From Streptomyces sp. NRRL S-31 (lineage in GTDB: Bacteria > Actinomycetota > Actinomycetes > Streptomycetales > Streptomycetaceae): DNA of 64,000 nt. The stretch lies in NCBI RefSeq assembly GCF_000718775.1, contig NZ_JOCB01000006.1:59770-123769 (forward strand). Reading direction: 5' to 3'. Positions 55,327 through 63,747 of the stretch are shown in pieces; position 1 is the stretch's first letter; each line of letters opens with the position of its first letter. Made by a program: the position numbers and the translations under genes. Below the pieces are notes generated by a model. The model saw only the letters and a list, made by a program, of their open reading frames with translations, ran no database searches and was not told where the DNA came from.

Positions 55327-55926
55327 CTACTGCGGAGCCCGGATGTTCCAGCCCGCCACCACCGGCCGCCCGTGCTCGGTGCCGAGCCGGCCCAGCGCGC
55401 CCGTGGCGAGCTGGAAGAGCGCCCCGTGCCGCGCGGGGAGCCCCAGGCGGCGGGCGGTGAGGACGCGGAGGAAGTGACCGTGGGCGATCAGGACGACGGC
55501 GCCCCCGGTGCCGGCGAGGGCGGCGTCGGCCTTGGCCAGCATCCGGTCGGCGCGCTCCCCGACCTGCTCGGGGCTCTCGCCCGGGTGGTCCGGCGGTCCG
55601 GGCGCGACGCCGTCGGTGAAGAGGAACCAGCCGGGCCGGCCGCGCTGGATCTCCGGGGTGGTCACGCCCTCGTACCCGCCGTAGTCCCACTCGCGCAGGT
55701 CGGCGTCGACCCGCGCGTCCGGGACGCCGATGAGCCGGGCGGTCTCCCGGGCCCGCCGGAGGGGGCTGACGAAGGCCGCCTGGATACGGAGCGGGCGGAT
55801 CAGCGGCGCCAGCCGGCGTGCCTCTTCCCGGCCGTGCTCGGTGAGCGGTACGTCGGTCCAGCCGGTGTGCCGCCCGGACCGCGACCACTCGGTCTCCCCG
55901 TGCCGGACGAGAAAGAGGTCACCCAT
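55327..55926 (-). CDS. Histidine phosphatase (phosphoglycerate-mutase-like) family protein
   Basis: A 199-residue protein with the LVRHGETEW catalytic loop at the very N-terminus (phospho-accepting His9), SPLRRARETA, the acidic WDYGGYEG proton donor region and the second His in LIAHGHFLRVL. It removes phosphate from small metabolites; the substrate cannot be told from sequence. The start is the ATG at 55926, which places the RHG motif at the normal distance; the frame is open to 55944. Confidence 0.92.
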   Translation of the reverse strand: MGDLFLVRHGETEWSRSGRHTGWTDVPLTEHGREEARRLAPLIRPLRIQAAFVSPLRRARETARLIGVPDARVDADLREWDYGGYEGVTTPEIQRGRPGWFLFTDGVAPGPPDHPGESPEQVGERADRMLAKADAALAGTGGAVVLIAHGHFLRVLTARRLGLPARHGALFQLATGALGRLGTEHGRPVVAGWNIRAPQ

Positions 55927-56013
55927 GACGGCACGGTGCCACACGGCGGCCGCCGCGCGCAGGACGGACTGCGCCAGACGGCCGCCGCCCGCCGGCCCCT
56001 GCCGGACGGGGGG

Positions 56014-57876
56014 TCAGGTGCCGGGGTGGACCAGCGTGTACTCGGTGCCGAGCGACGTGGCTCCGGTGTCGGCGTAGAGCGTGGTCTCCCCGTCGGACCA
56101 GCGCACGATCAGGTCGTCGGCGGAGCCGTCGTGGCGGAAGCGGCCGGCGGTGAGCACCCGAGCGTGCTGCCACAGGCCGCTCGGCCCGCGCGTCCGGGAC
56201 CTGGTGCCGAGGCCCGCGGCCGAGGTGTCGGTGTACGTGTCGAGCGCGCCGTCGGCCCCGCGCACCAGCAGGTCCCCGGTGGCCGTGCCGCCGAAGTCGC
56301 CGCCGGTCAGCGAAGCGGCCTTGGCCCAGGTGCCGTTCGCGGCGACGAGCCGGGTGCCGGTGCCGAAGCCGTCGGCCCCGGCCTCGGGGTGGAGGGTGAG
56401 CGACCCGTCGGCCCAGCGCACCAGCAGCCCGGTGCCCCGGCTGCCGCCGAAGGACCCGGTGGTGACCTGGACGGCGTTCTTCCAGACGGAGCCCGGCGCC
56501 GCCATCCGGATCTCCCGGCCCAGGCCGGAGGGGCCGGGTCGCGGGTAGAGCGTGACCCCGCCGTCGGCCCAGCGCACCAGCAGTCCCGACCGGTCACCGG
56601 TGAAGGTGCCGCCGGTCAGGGCCCGGGCCCGGGTCCAGACCGAGTCGGCCTCGCGCAGCCGCTTCTCGGCCCCGAAGCCGCCCTTGCCGTCGCCGGGGTG
56701 CAGCGTGACCGCGCCGTCGGACCAGACCACGAGCAGATCGTCGTGCCGGTCGCCGGTGTAGTCGCCCGAGGCCATCAGCGCTGCCCCGCGCCAGCGTGCC
56801 GCGCCGCCCGCGAGGGCCCCCTTCAGGCCCCGGTACGGGGGCAGGTCGGCGGGCGGGGCCTGACCGGCGACGGCGTCGGCGAGGAGGTTCGCGGCGTCGG
56901 CGCCGAACGCGGTGGCGTAGCTGACGTAGTCGACGTCGGCGTCGTTGCCGCCGCCGTGGTACCCGCCGAGGTCGCCGATGACGTGCCCGGTGCGGGCGTC
57001 GTCCGCGTAGTCGGTGATCCAGGGGCTGCCGGAGACCCCGCCGTAGTAGCCGCCGCAGGTCATCGACAGCTGCCGGTAGCCGCGGAGCTGCCGGGTCGGC
57101 ACCGTGCACCTGACCGCGTGTCCGGCGCTGTTGTGCCGGTGGGAGGGGTAGCCGACGACGGTGACGTTCCGCAGGGCGTAGCCGGCGGGCCGGGTGAAGG
57201 TCAGCCCGCCGCCCACCGCGTCCTGGAGAGACTTGCCCCACTGGTTGGCCGAGACCCGGGCGAACGCGGTGTCCAGGTCGGACGAGACCCCCTTGGTCGT
57301 CGTCGACCCTCGGTCGGGCTTGTAGCGGGGGTCGATGAAGATCCGCTGGATGTGGAAGATGCCGTACGGCTGCCGGTCGGGCGCCGCGCCCTTCACGAAC
57401 TTCGGTACGAAGATGTAGTCGCTCTTCATGTTCAGCGCGCAGTGGGCCGCGGTGAGCACGATGTTCCGGGCCTTGGTGTCGATCACGCTGCCCGTGCAGT
57501 GCCAGGTGGTGCCGCGCGGCCCGTCGGCGCCGAAGAACGTGCCGACCAGCCGGGTCCCCGGGAACAGAGTGCCCTTCGGCCGGGCCGCCGCCGCGGCCGA
57601 CGCGCCCGGCGCCGACGGCGCGTGCCGTACCGCGTCGAGCGGCTCCGACCCGGCCATGCGCCGCGCGGTCCAGAACCGCGCGGCCTGTCGCGCCTCCTGC
57701 CCCGCGGCGGACGCGGCGGGCGCGGACGGCGTGGGAGCGGCCCGCGCGGCCGGCGTCGCGAGTCCGAGCAGCGCCGCGCACAGCACGGCGACACCGGCAC
57801 GGCGTCCCGCACGGGAGAACAACCGCGCGTATGACGACGCTCTGCGGTCCGAGGACGGTCTTCCGTACGAGAACAC
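56014..57876 (-). CDS. Secreted trypsin-like protease with C-terminal repeat module
   Basis: A 620-residue exported protein: signal peptide (about 20-46, ending PAARA), an Ala/Pro-rich propeptide, then a trypsin-like domain (about 100-330) with His145 (LTAAHC), Asp202 (SSDLDTAFARV) and Ser282 (GGVSGSPW). The GVSGSP motif resembles glutamyl-endopeptidase-like members. From about 370 to the end come five repeats of about 50 residues containing GDLLVRWADGxLTLHP and W-x-x-A-x-x-LTGGDF, of FG-GAP/tachylectin-like propeller type, probably binding glycans or the cell wall. The GTG at 57876 has AGGGGGAG upstream. Confidence 0.88.
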   Translation of the reverse strand: MFSYGRPSSDRRASSYARLFSRAGRRAGVAVLCAALLGLATPAARAAPTPSAPAASAAGQEARQAARFWTARRMAGSEPLDAVRHAPSAPGASAAAAARPKGTLFPGTRLVGTFFGADGPRGTTWHCTGSVIDTKARNIVLTAAHCALNMKSDYIFVPKFVKGAAPDRQPYGIFHIQRIFIDPRYKPDRGSTTTKGVSSDLDTAFARVSANQWGKSLQDAVGGGLTFTRPAGYALRNVTVVGYPSHRHNSAGHAVRCTVPTRQLRGYRQLSMTCGGYYGGVSGSPWITDYADDARTGHVIGDLGGYHGGGNDADVDYVSYATAFGADAANLLADAVAGQAPPADLPPYRGLKGALAGGAARWRGAALMASGDYTGDRHDDLLVVWSDGAVTLHPGDGKGGFGAEKRLREADSVWTRARALTGGTFTGDRSGLLVRWADGGVTLYPRPGPSGLGREIRMAAPGSVWKNAVQVTTGSFGGSRGTGLLVRWADGSLTLHPEAGADGFGTGTRLVAANGTWAKAASLTGGDFGGTATGDLLVRGADGALDTYTDTSAAGLGTRSRTRGPSGLWQHARVLTAGRFRHDGSADDLIVRWSDGETTLYADTGATSLGTEYTLVHPGT

Positions 57877-58024
57877 TGACGCTCCCCCTGGTCATCGGCC
57901 CCGGCCACCGGCCCCGGCCGTCGGTCATCGGCCCCCGGCCATCGGTCATGGGCCGGAGCCGGCCGGCCACTGCGGGGATGATCTTCGCACGGGCGAGCGA
58001 AACGGGCGACGTGCGCCGGGCGCG

Positions 58025-59233
58025 CTACTGCCGGTACCCGCCGAGGAACCTGCCGATCCGTCCGATCGCCGCCTCCAGGTCGTCCGCGTACGGCAGGGTC
58101 AGGATGCGGAAGTGGTCGGGGGCGGGCCAGTTGAAGCCGGTGCCCTGGACCACCTGGATCTTCTCGCGCAGCAGCAGGTCCAGGACGAACCTCTCGTCGT
58201 CGTGGATCCTGTGCACCTTGGGGTCGATGCGCGGGAAGGCGTACAGCGCGCCCTTCGGCTTCACGCAGGAGACGCCGGGGATCTCGTTGAGCTTCTCCCA
58301 GGCCACGGTGCGCTGTTCGTGCAGCCGGCCGCCGGGCCGGGTGAGGTCGCGGATGGACTGGCGTCCGCCGAGCGCGGCCTGGATGGCGTACTGCGCGGGG
58401 GCGTTGGCGCACAGCCGCATGGAGGCCAACATGGTCAGGCCCTCCAGGTAGTCCTTGGCGTGCTGCCGGGGACCGGTGACCACCAGCCAGCCGGAGCGGA
58501 AGCCCGCCACCCGGTAGGTCTTGGACAGGCCGCAGAAGGTGAGGACGACCAGGTCGGGGGCGAGCGCGGCGGCCGAGTGGTGGACGGCGTCGTCGTACAG
58601 GATCTGGTCGTAGATCTCGTCGGCGAACACCATCAGGCCGTGCCGGCGGGCCAGGTCGAGGATGCCCTCGACGACCTCCTTGGGGTAGACCGCGCCGGTC
58701 GGGTTGTTCGGGTTGATGATGACCACGGCCTTGGTGCGGTCGGTGATCTTCGACGCCATGTCGGCGAGGTCCGGGTTCCAGTCGGCCTGTTCGTCGCACA
58801 GGTAGTGGACGGCCTTGCCGCCGGCCAGCGTCGTGGTGGCCGTCCAGAGGGGGAAGTCCGGTGCCGGGACGAGGATCTCGTCGCCGTCCTCGACGAGGGC
58901 CTGGACGGCCATGGAGACCAGTTCGGAGACGCCGTTGCCGAGGTAGACGTCGTCCACGCCGACGTCGAGCCCCAGGCTCTGGTAGCGCTGGGCGACCGCG
59001 CGGCGGGCGGAGAGGACACCGCGGGAGTCGGTGTAGCCGTGCGCCTGCGGCAGCATCCGGATCATGTCCTGGACGATCTCCTCCGGCGCCTCGAAGCCGA
59101 AGGCCGCGGGGTTGCCGGTGTTCAGGCGGAGCACGCTGTGCCCCGCCTCCTCCAGCGCGTTGGCGTGCTCGATCACCGGGCCTCGGATCTCGTAGCACAC
59201 CTCGCTGAGCTTGTTGGACTGCCGGAACTCCAT
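58025..59233 (-). CDS. AlaA-like class I/II aminotransferase
   Basis: A 402-residue PLP enzyme. The Schiff-base Lys238 lies in GLSKTYRVAG, with NPNNPTGAV (174-182) and the phosphate-binding Arg in GFRSGW. Sequence pattern (MEFRQSNKLSEVCYEIRGPV, LRLNTGNPAAFGFEAPEEIV) is that of glutamate-pyruvate aminotransferase AlaA and its actinobacterial relatives, so alanine synthesis from pyruvate and glutamate is likely. The ATG has GGAGGGG upstream. It is divergent from an HxlR regulator with operator-like dyads in between. Confidence 0.92.
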   Translation of the reverse strand: MEFRQSNKLSEVCYEIRGPVIEHANALEEAGHSVLRLNTGNPAAFGFEAPEEIVQDMIRMLPQAHGYTDSRGVLSARRAVAQRYQSLGLDVGVDDVYLGNGVSELVSMAVQALVEDGDEILVPAPDFPLWTATTTLAGGKAVHYLCDEQADWNPDLADMASKITDRTKAVVIINPNNPTGAVYPKEVVEGILDLARRHGLMVFADEIYDQILYDDAVHHSAAALAPDLVVLTFCGLSKTYRVAGFRSGWLVVTGPRQHAKDYLEGLTMLASMRLCANAPAQYAIQAALGGRQSIRDLTRPGGRLHEQRTVAWEKLNEIPGVSCVKPKGALYAFPRIDPKVHRIHDDERFVLDLLLREKIQVVQGTGFNWPAPDHFRILTLPYADDLEAAIGRIGRFLGGYRQ

Positions 59234-59257
59234 GGGCCCCTCCGGGAACTCGTGTTA

Positions 59258-59292
59258 CTTGGTTTTACCAAGCTGGAGCTTGGAAAGTCCAA
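59258..59292. promoter_or_regulatory. Overlapping CTTGG/CCAAG dyads in divergent promoter
   Basis: Three overlapping inverted repeats share TTGG/CCAA half-sites: CTTGG-TTTTA-CCAAG (59258-59272), CCAAGC-TGGA-GCTTGG (59268-59283) and TTGGA-AAG-TCCAA (59280-59292). They fill the 81-base gap between the aminotransferase and HxlR genes and suggest several adjacent dimer sites. Confidence 0.55.
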
Positions 59293-59307
59293 CAACGTGT
59301 CTAGACT
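59280..59307 (+). promoter_or_regulatory. Leaderless promoter of the HxlR gene
   Basis: TTGGAA (59280-59285), a 16-base spacer and TAGACT (59302-59307), with the ATG starting eight bases past the -10. The -35 overlaps the third dyad, so the regulator bound there would block its own promoter. Confidence 0.5.
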
Positions 59308-59314
59308 GCGTCGC

Positions 59315-59941
59315 ATGCCACCTCGCCGAAGCTACGACCAGTACTGCTCCGCAGCCCGCGCCCTCGACCTCGTCGGCGACCGCTGGACCCTGCTGATCGT
59401 CCGGGAGCTGCTCGCCGGCCCCCGCCGCTACACGGATCTGCACGCGGACCTGCCCGGCGTGAGCACGGACGTACTCGCCTCACGGCTGAGGGACATGGAG
59501 CGGGACGGCCTCGCGACCCGGCGGCGGCTGCCCCCGCCGGGCGCCGCGTACGTCTACGAACTCGGCGACCGCGGGCGGCGGTTGCTGCCCGTGCTCCAGG
59601 CGCTGGGCAGCTGGGGCGAGGCGGAGCTGGGGGAGCGACGGCCCACCGACGCGGTCCGCGCGCACTGGTTCGCACTGCCGCTGCTGCGGGCCCTGGAGGG
59701 CGAGGGAGTCGTCGAAGTCCACCTGGAGGAAGGCGACTTCCACCTGAACGTGGGCGCCGAGGAGGGGCCGGTGTACGGCGACGGTCCCGCGCCCGGCGCG
59801 GCCGACGCCCGGCTGGTTATGGACGCGGCGACCTGCGAGGCCATCGCCCGGGGCGAGTCGGCCCTGCCCGACGCCGTGCGGGACGGACGGGTGACGGTGA
59901 CCGGGGACGGCGCGCTCGCCAAGGCGCTGCGGGAGGCGTGA
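59315..59941 (+). CDS. HxlR-family transcriptional regulator
   Basis: A 208-residue protein. The first about 100 residues are an HxlR winged helix (CSAARALDLVGDRWTLLIVRELLAGPRRYTDLHADLPGVSTDVLASRLRDMERDGLATRR). The C-terminal half (HWFALPLLRALEGEGVVEVHLEEGDFHLNVG ... MDAATCEAIARGESALPDAVRDGRVTVTGDGALAKALRE) is an SCP2-like ligand-binding domain seen in longer family members. The start ATG directly follows a -10 element. It probably controls itself and the divergent aminotransferase. Confidence 0.9.
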   Translation: MPPRRSYDQYCSAARALDLVGDRWTLLIVRELLAGPRRYTDLHADLPGVSTDVLASRLRDMERDGLATRRRLPPPGAAYVYELGDRGRRLLPVLQALGSWGEAELGERRPTDAVRAHWFALPLLRALEGEGVVEVHLEEGDFHLNVGAEEGPVYGDGPAPGAADARLVMDAATCEAIARGESALPDAVRDGRVTVTGDGALAKALREA

Positions 59942-60000
59942 GACGGGTGAAGGCCCGCCGGACCGGCGGGCCTTCACGGGAGGGAGTGAGCCGTGCGGCG

Positions 60001-60801
60001 TCAGACGCCGGGCGGCACCCGGGACGGCCGCCCCGACCCGCGGGTCAGCGCGTAGCCGCCGATGCCGGCGAGCGCGGCCAGCACCCCGCCGATCGCGGTC
60101 CACACCCAGCGGTCGGACCACCACCCGGACGACCAGCCGTCGTCCGAACCGAAGCTGGACAGCACCGCGCCCTTCGAACCGTTCTTCTCCGCCTCGGACT
60201 TGGCGGCGATGCCCGGGACGAGCGGTTTGCCCAGCCTGCCGTCCACGGCCGCCGCGCCGCCGATGTCCTTGGAGTCGACGCGCACCTCGGCGCCGACCGG
60301 CTGGCCGAGGTCGGAGGCGCCGAGGTCCACCACCGTCAGCCGGACGTAGTACGTGCCCGGCAGCGGGTCGTCGGACCACTGCTCCGACCAGCCGCGGACC
60401 GTGCGCAGCACACACGCCAGCTCGACCGAGCCGGTGCCCTGCGCGGCGGTGCGGGCCGACGCGCCGTACTGGCACGCCTGGCGGCGCCGCAGCCCGTCGT
60501 ACACGTCGAGCTGCCAGGTCTGCGCGCCGTGCGTGTCCGGCAGCTTCACCGTGGCCTCGACGGTCGGCCGCTGTCCGGTGTCCGCGGCGAACGACCAGTA
60601 CAGGTAGTCACCGGTGGAGCCGGACGCGGTGGCCCGCTGCCCCTGCTCGATCTCCGTCGCCGTACGGAAGGAGGTGCCCGCCCGGGTGGGTGCCGCGCCG
60701 TCGGCGGAGGCGCTCGGGGAGGGCGAGGAGTCGGCGGCGGCCGGTCCGGCGGCCAGTCCCAGCGCCAGCAGCGCGGCGCCCAGCACTCGTGTGATCCGCA
60801 T
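60001..60801 (-). CDS. Membrane-anchored extracellular protein of unknown function
   Basis: A 266-residue protein with an N-terminal signal peptide (about 1-23), a Ser/Pro-rich stretch, an extracellular beta-rich domain (TEIEQGQRATASGSTGDYLYWSFAADTGQRPTVEATVKLPD, similar in style to pre-peptidase C-terminal/PPC domains) and a C-terminal membrane span (about 234-254) followed by a basic tail. Its ATG overlaps the VWA gene stop by one base, so the two form an operon and probably a complex at the cell surface. The longer frame upstream lies inside the VWA gene and was rejected. Confidence 0.75.
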   Translation of the reverse strand: MRITRVLGAALLALGLAAGPAAADSSPSPSASADGAAPTRAGTSFRTATEIEQGQRATASGSTGDYLYWSFAADTGQRPTVEATVKLPDTHGAQTWQLDVYDGLRRRQACQYGASARTAAQGTGSVELACVLRTVRGWSEQWSDDPLPGTYYVRLTVVDLGASDLGQPVGAEVRVDSKDIGGAAAVDGRLGKPLVPGIAAKSEAEKNGSKGAVLSSFGSDDGWSSGWWSDRWVWTAIGGVLAALAGIGGYALTRGSGRPSRVPPGV

Positions 60802-62063
60802 CAGTTCGTCCTCCAGACCGCGACCCGCCAGCGTGACAGCCAGCCCCACAGCAGACCCGCCAGGAAACCGGCCAGCACCAGCGCGCCCAGCAGCCACCAG
60901 CCCCGGCCGAGACCGAAGGAGGCCACGTCGTGGTGGCCCGAGGGACCGTCCACCACGTCGACGGTCAGCTCCAGCGGCAGACCCGGCGTGGTCTTCACGC
61001 CCGAGGCCGCCGAGAACGACTGGGTGACCTGGAGGCACACCGTCTCCGCGGGTGCCGCGTCGTCGTCGCTGTCGGCCTTCGGGTAGCGCAGGCCGGTGGA
61101 GACGGCGTCCGTACGGCCGGTGCCGTCGGCCTCACCGCGGACGATCTCCCGCCCGTGCACGGTCACCGCCCGCAGCAGCACGCCGTAGTTCGGGTCGACG
61201 GCCCGGTCGTCCGCCACGCTCACCGAGGCGCGCAGCTCCTGGCCGGGTTCGACGTCGACCTTGTACCAGCGCTGCTGTCCGAACTCCTCGCGGTCGGTGT
61301 ACAGCCCGGACTTCAGGGCCGGCGCCTTCTCGCACCGGTCCGCGCCCTCGGTCGCCACCGGCGTCACCACGGGGTCCGCCGCCCGGTCGACCAACTCGCC
61401 GACCCGGTCGGACAGTTCCTCCTTGTGCCGGACATCGGTGTAGGTGCCGCCGGTCGCGTCCGCGATGCAGCTGAGCTGCTCACGGGTCTTGGCGTCCGGC
61501 ACCAGGCCCAGGGTGTCGATGGTCAGGCCGATGCCCTTGGCCGCTATCTCCCGGGCCACCTCGCACGGGTCGAGCGGCTGGCAGGTGTCCTCGCCGTCGC
61601 TGATCAGGACGATACGCCGGGTGCCGGCACCGCCGTCCAGATCACCCGCCGCCTTCAGCAGCGCGGGCCCGATCGGGGTCCAGCCGGTCGGCGCCAGCGT
61701 GGCCACGGCCGTCTTCGCGTCGGTCCGGTTCAGCGGACCGACCGGGTAGAGCTGCGCGGTGTCCTTGCACCCCTCCTTGCGGTCGTCGCCGTGGTAGTTG
61801 GCGCCGAGGGTGCGGATGCCGAGCCGCACCTCCTCGGGCGTCGCGTCCAACACCTCGTTGAACGCCTGCTTCGCCGCCGCCATCCGGGTGCCGCCGTCAA
61901 TGTCCCGGGTGCGCATGGAACCGCTGACGTCCAGCACCAGTTCGACCTTCGGAGCGGCCTGCTCCGTCTCATCGGCGACCGCACCGGAGGGAAACGCGAT
62001 CCCGGCCGCCAGGACGGCGAGCAGAGCACACACACCCGCCGCCAGCCGTTGTCTTCTGATCAT
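60801..62063 (-). CDS. Membrane-anchored von Willebrand factor A domain protein
   Basis: A 420-residue protein with a signal peptide (about 1-30), a VWA domain (about 38-220) bearing the MIDAS motif DVSGSM (45-50), the conserved Thr in PTGWTPIGPAL and the Asp in LISDGEDTC, then a beta-rich region (QRWYKVDVEPGQELRASVSVADD) similar to the partner protein and a C-terminal membrane span (about 388-410) with a basic tail. VWA domains bind protein partners through a metal. First gene of a two-gene operon. The biological role is unknown; adhesion or cell-wall assembly are possible. Confidence 0.88.
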   Translation of the reverse strand: MIRRQRLAAGVCALLAVLAAGIAFPSGAVADETEQAAPKVELVLDVSGSMRTRDIDGGTRMAAAKQAFNEVLDATPEEVRLGIRTLGANYHGDDRKEGCKDTAQLYPVGPLNRTDAKTAVATLAPTGWTPIGPALLKAAGDLDGGAGTRRIVLISDGEDTCQPLDPCEVAREIAAKGIGLTIDTLGLVPDAKTREQLSCIADATGGTYTDVRHKEELSDRVGELVDRAADPVVTPVATEGADRCEKAPALKSGLYTDREEFGQQRWYKVDVEPGQELRASVSVADDRAVDPNYGVLLRAVTVHGREIVRGEADGTGRTDAVSTGLRYPKADSDDDAAPAETVCLQVTQSFSAASGVKTTPGLPLELTVDVVDGPSGHHDVASFGLGRGWWLLGALVLAGFLAGLLWGWLSRWRVAVWRTN

Positions 62064-62135
62064 CGCCGGATCCTATTGATCAGACGGGCCGCACTTCAAA
62101 ACGGCGGTCGTGACAGCCTGCGAAGACACCACCCG

Positions 62136-63068
62136 TCAGATTCCGTTCCCTTCCCGGTCACCGTGCGGCTGGCTCGAAGCCCGGCAGGGGCGCGGGCCGG
62201 CCGCGACGAGCGCGGGCAGTGCCCGGGCGAGGGCCGCCTGCCAGGGCCCGAGGGGACGTAGACCGGCTGCCGCCCAGCGGGCGTGTCCCAGGACGCTGTA
62301 GGCGGGACGCGGAGCGAGGCGGCCCAGCGCCGCGGTGGTCGTGGGCCGGATCCTGTCCGGATCCCCGCCCAGCAGGCGGAGGATCTCGCGGGCCAGCCGG
62401 TACCAGGTCGTCGTGCCCGAGGCGGTCGCGTGGTAGACGCCCGGCGGGGCGGCACCACGAGCGGCGGACTCACCCAGCCGTACCAGCAGCCCGGCCAGAT
62501 CGACCGTCCAGGTCGGCTGGCCGTACTGGTTGTCGACGACGTCCAGGAACGGGTGCCGCGTCCCCCGTTCGATCACCGTGCGCACGAAGTTGGAGCCGTG
62601 GGCGCCGTACAGCCATGCGGTGCGGACGACGCGTCCGCGCCCGGGCAGTACCTCCAGCACGGCACGTTCGCCGTCCAGCTTGGTGCGGCCGTAGACGGTG
62701 CGCGGCTCGGCCGGCGCCGTCTCCGGGTAGGGGACGGCAGCGGTACCGGCGAAGACGTAGTCGGTGGACACGTGGATGAGCACGGCTCCGGTCGCGGCGC
62801 AGGCCAGGGCGAGATGGCGGGCGCCGTCCGTGTTGACCGCGCGCGCCGCGCCGGCCTGCCGCTCGGCACCGTCGACATCGGTCCACGCCGCGCAGTTGAC
62901 CACGATCCCGGGACGGGACGCGCGCAGCGCGGCGTACACCGCTCGCCGGTCGGTGACGTCCAGTTCACGCCGGCTCAGGGCGAGCGTGTCCGCCGCCCGG
63001 GCGGCCAGCAGGCGGACCAGGTCCTGCCCGAGCATGCCGCCGGCGCCGGTGACCAGCCATCTCGTCAT
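62136..63068 (-). CDS. dTDP-4-dehydrorhamnose reductase homologue (RmlD)
   Basis: A 310-residue extended short-chain dehydrogenase. NAD(P)-binding VTGAGGMLG (6-14), NCAAWTDVDGAE, HVSTDYVFAG and the Y-x3-K pair in YGRTKLDGE are typical of RmlD/StrL proteins that reduce dTDP-4-keto-6-deoxysugars. A Pro-rich tail of about 25 residues extends past the usual end. The ATG at 63068 overlaps the upstream epimerase stop by four bases. RmlA and RmlB are not in the window, so the pair is an orphan or depends on a distant set. Confidence 0.9.
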   Translation of the reverse strand: MTRWLVTGAGGMLGQDLVRLLAARAADTLALSRRELDVTDRRAVYAALRASRPGIVVNCAAWTDVDGAERQAGAARAVNTDGARHLALACAATGAVLIHVSTDYVFAGTAAVPYPETAPAEPRTVYGRTKLDGERAVLEVLPGRGRVVRTAWLYGAHGSNFVRTVIERGTRHPFLDVVDNQYGQPTWTVDLAGLLVRLGESAARGAAPPGVYHATASGTTTWYRLAREILRLLGGDPDRIRPTTTAALGRLAPRPAYSVLGHARWAAAGLRPLGPWQAALARALPALVAAGPRPCRASSQPHGDREGNGI

Positions 63069-63721
63069 CGCCGCTCCCTGCCCCGTGGTCCTGGGCCGTA
63101 CGCTTCGTCGTCGTACGCCGCATCGTCCGCCGGCCGACACGTCCGGTGCGGCCCGGGGAAGGGCGCGTACCGCGGCAGTGATCCGCGCGCACGGGCCTCG
63201 GCGAGAGACGGTGCTCGCCGGTCCCGGTCGGACAGCACCGCGTCCGGCCCCGTCGGCCAGCGGATGCCGAGTTCGCTGTCGAACGGATCCACGCCGCGCT
63301 CGAACTCCGGCGCGTAGGGCGTGGAGCACAGATAGACCACGGTCGCGTCGTCGGTGAGCGCCGCGAAGCCATGGCCCAGCCCTTCGGCCAGGAACACCGC
63401 CCGGTGGGTGCGGTCGTCGAGGGTCACCGCCTCCCACCGGGCGAACGTGGGCGATCCCGTGCGCAGGTCGACCACCACGTCCAGGACCGCCCCCCGCACA
63501 CAGGTGACGTACTTGGCCTGTCCGGGCGGTACGGCGCTGTAGTGGACGCCCCGCACGACGCCTCGGCGGGACACCGAACGATTGGCCTGGGCCACCGTCA
63601 TCGACCGTCCGGTGAAGGCGTGCAGTACATCGGGACGGAACCACTCCTGGAAGGTCCCCCGGGCGTCGCCGAAGACCCGAGGCTCATGGACCCAGGCGCC
63701 TTCGATTCCCAGTGCTCGCAC
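63065..63721 (-). CDS. dTDP-4-dehydrorhamnose 3,5-epimerase homologue (RmlC)
   Basis: A 218-residue cupin. The signature RGVHYS carries the catalytic His60; VVVDLRTGSPTF and FLAEGLGHGFAALTDDATVVYLCS (metal-free cupin core), and EFERGVDPFDSELGIRWP are all conserved. It epimerises dTDP-4-keto-6-deoxyglucose at C3 and C5, or at one position as in antibiotic sugar pathways. About 30 hydrophilic residues extend the C-terminus. GTG start at 63721. It is translationally coupled to RmlD downstream. Confidence 0.92.
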   Translation of the reverse strand: MRALGIEGAWVHEPRVFGDARGTFQEWFRPDVLHAFTGRSMTVAQANRSVSRRGVVRGVHYSAVPPGQAKYVTCVRGAVLDVVVDLRTGSPTFARWEAVTLDDRTHRAVFLAEGLGHGFAALTDDATVVYLCSTPYAPEFERGVDPFDSELGIRWPTGPDAVLSDRDRRAPSLAEARARGSLPRYAPFPGPHRTCRPADDAAYDDEAYGPGPRGRERR

Positions 63722-63747
63722 CGGACGTGCTCTCCTTTCCGTGCCGA

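Noticed and set aside
54878..55477. Plus-strand 199-codon frame between two minus-strand genes
   Set aside because: Runs antisense into the histidine phosphatase gene and has only low-complexity Arg/Ala/Pro content.
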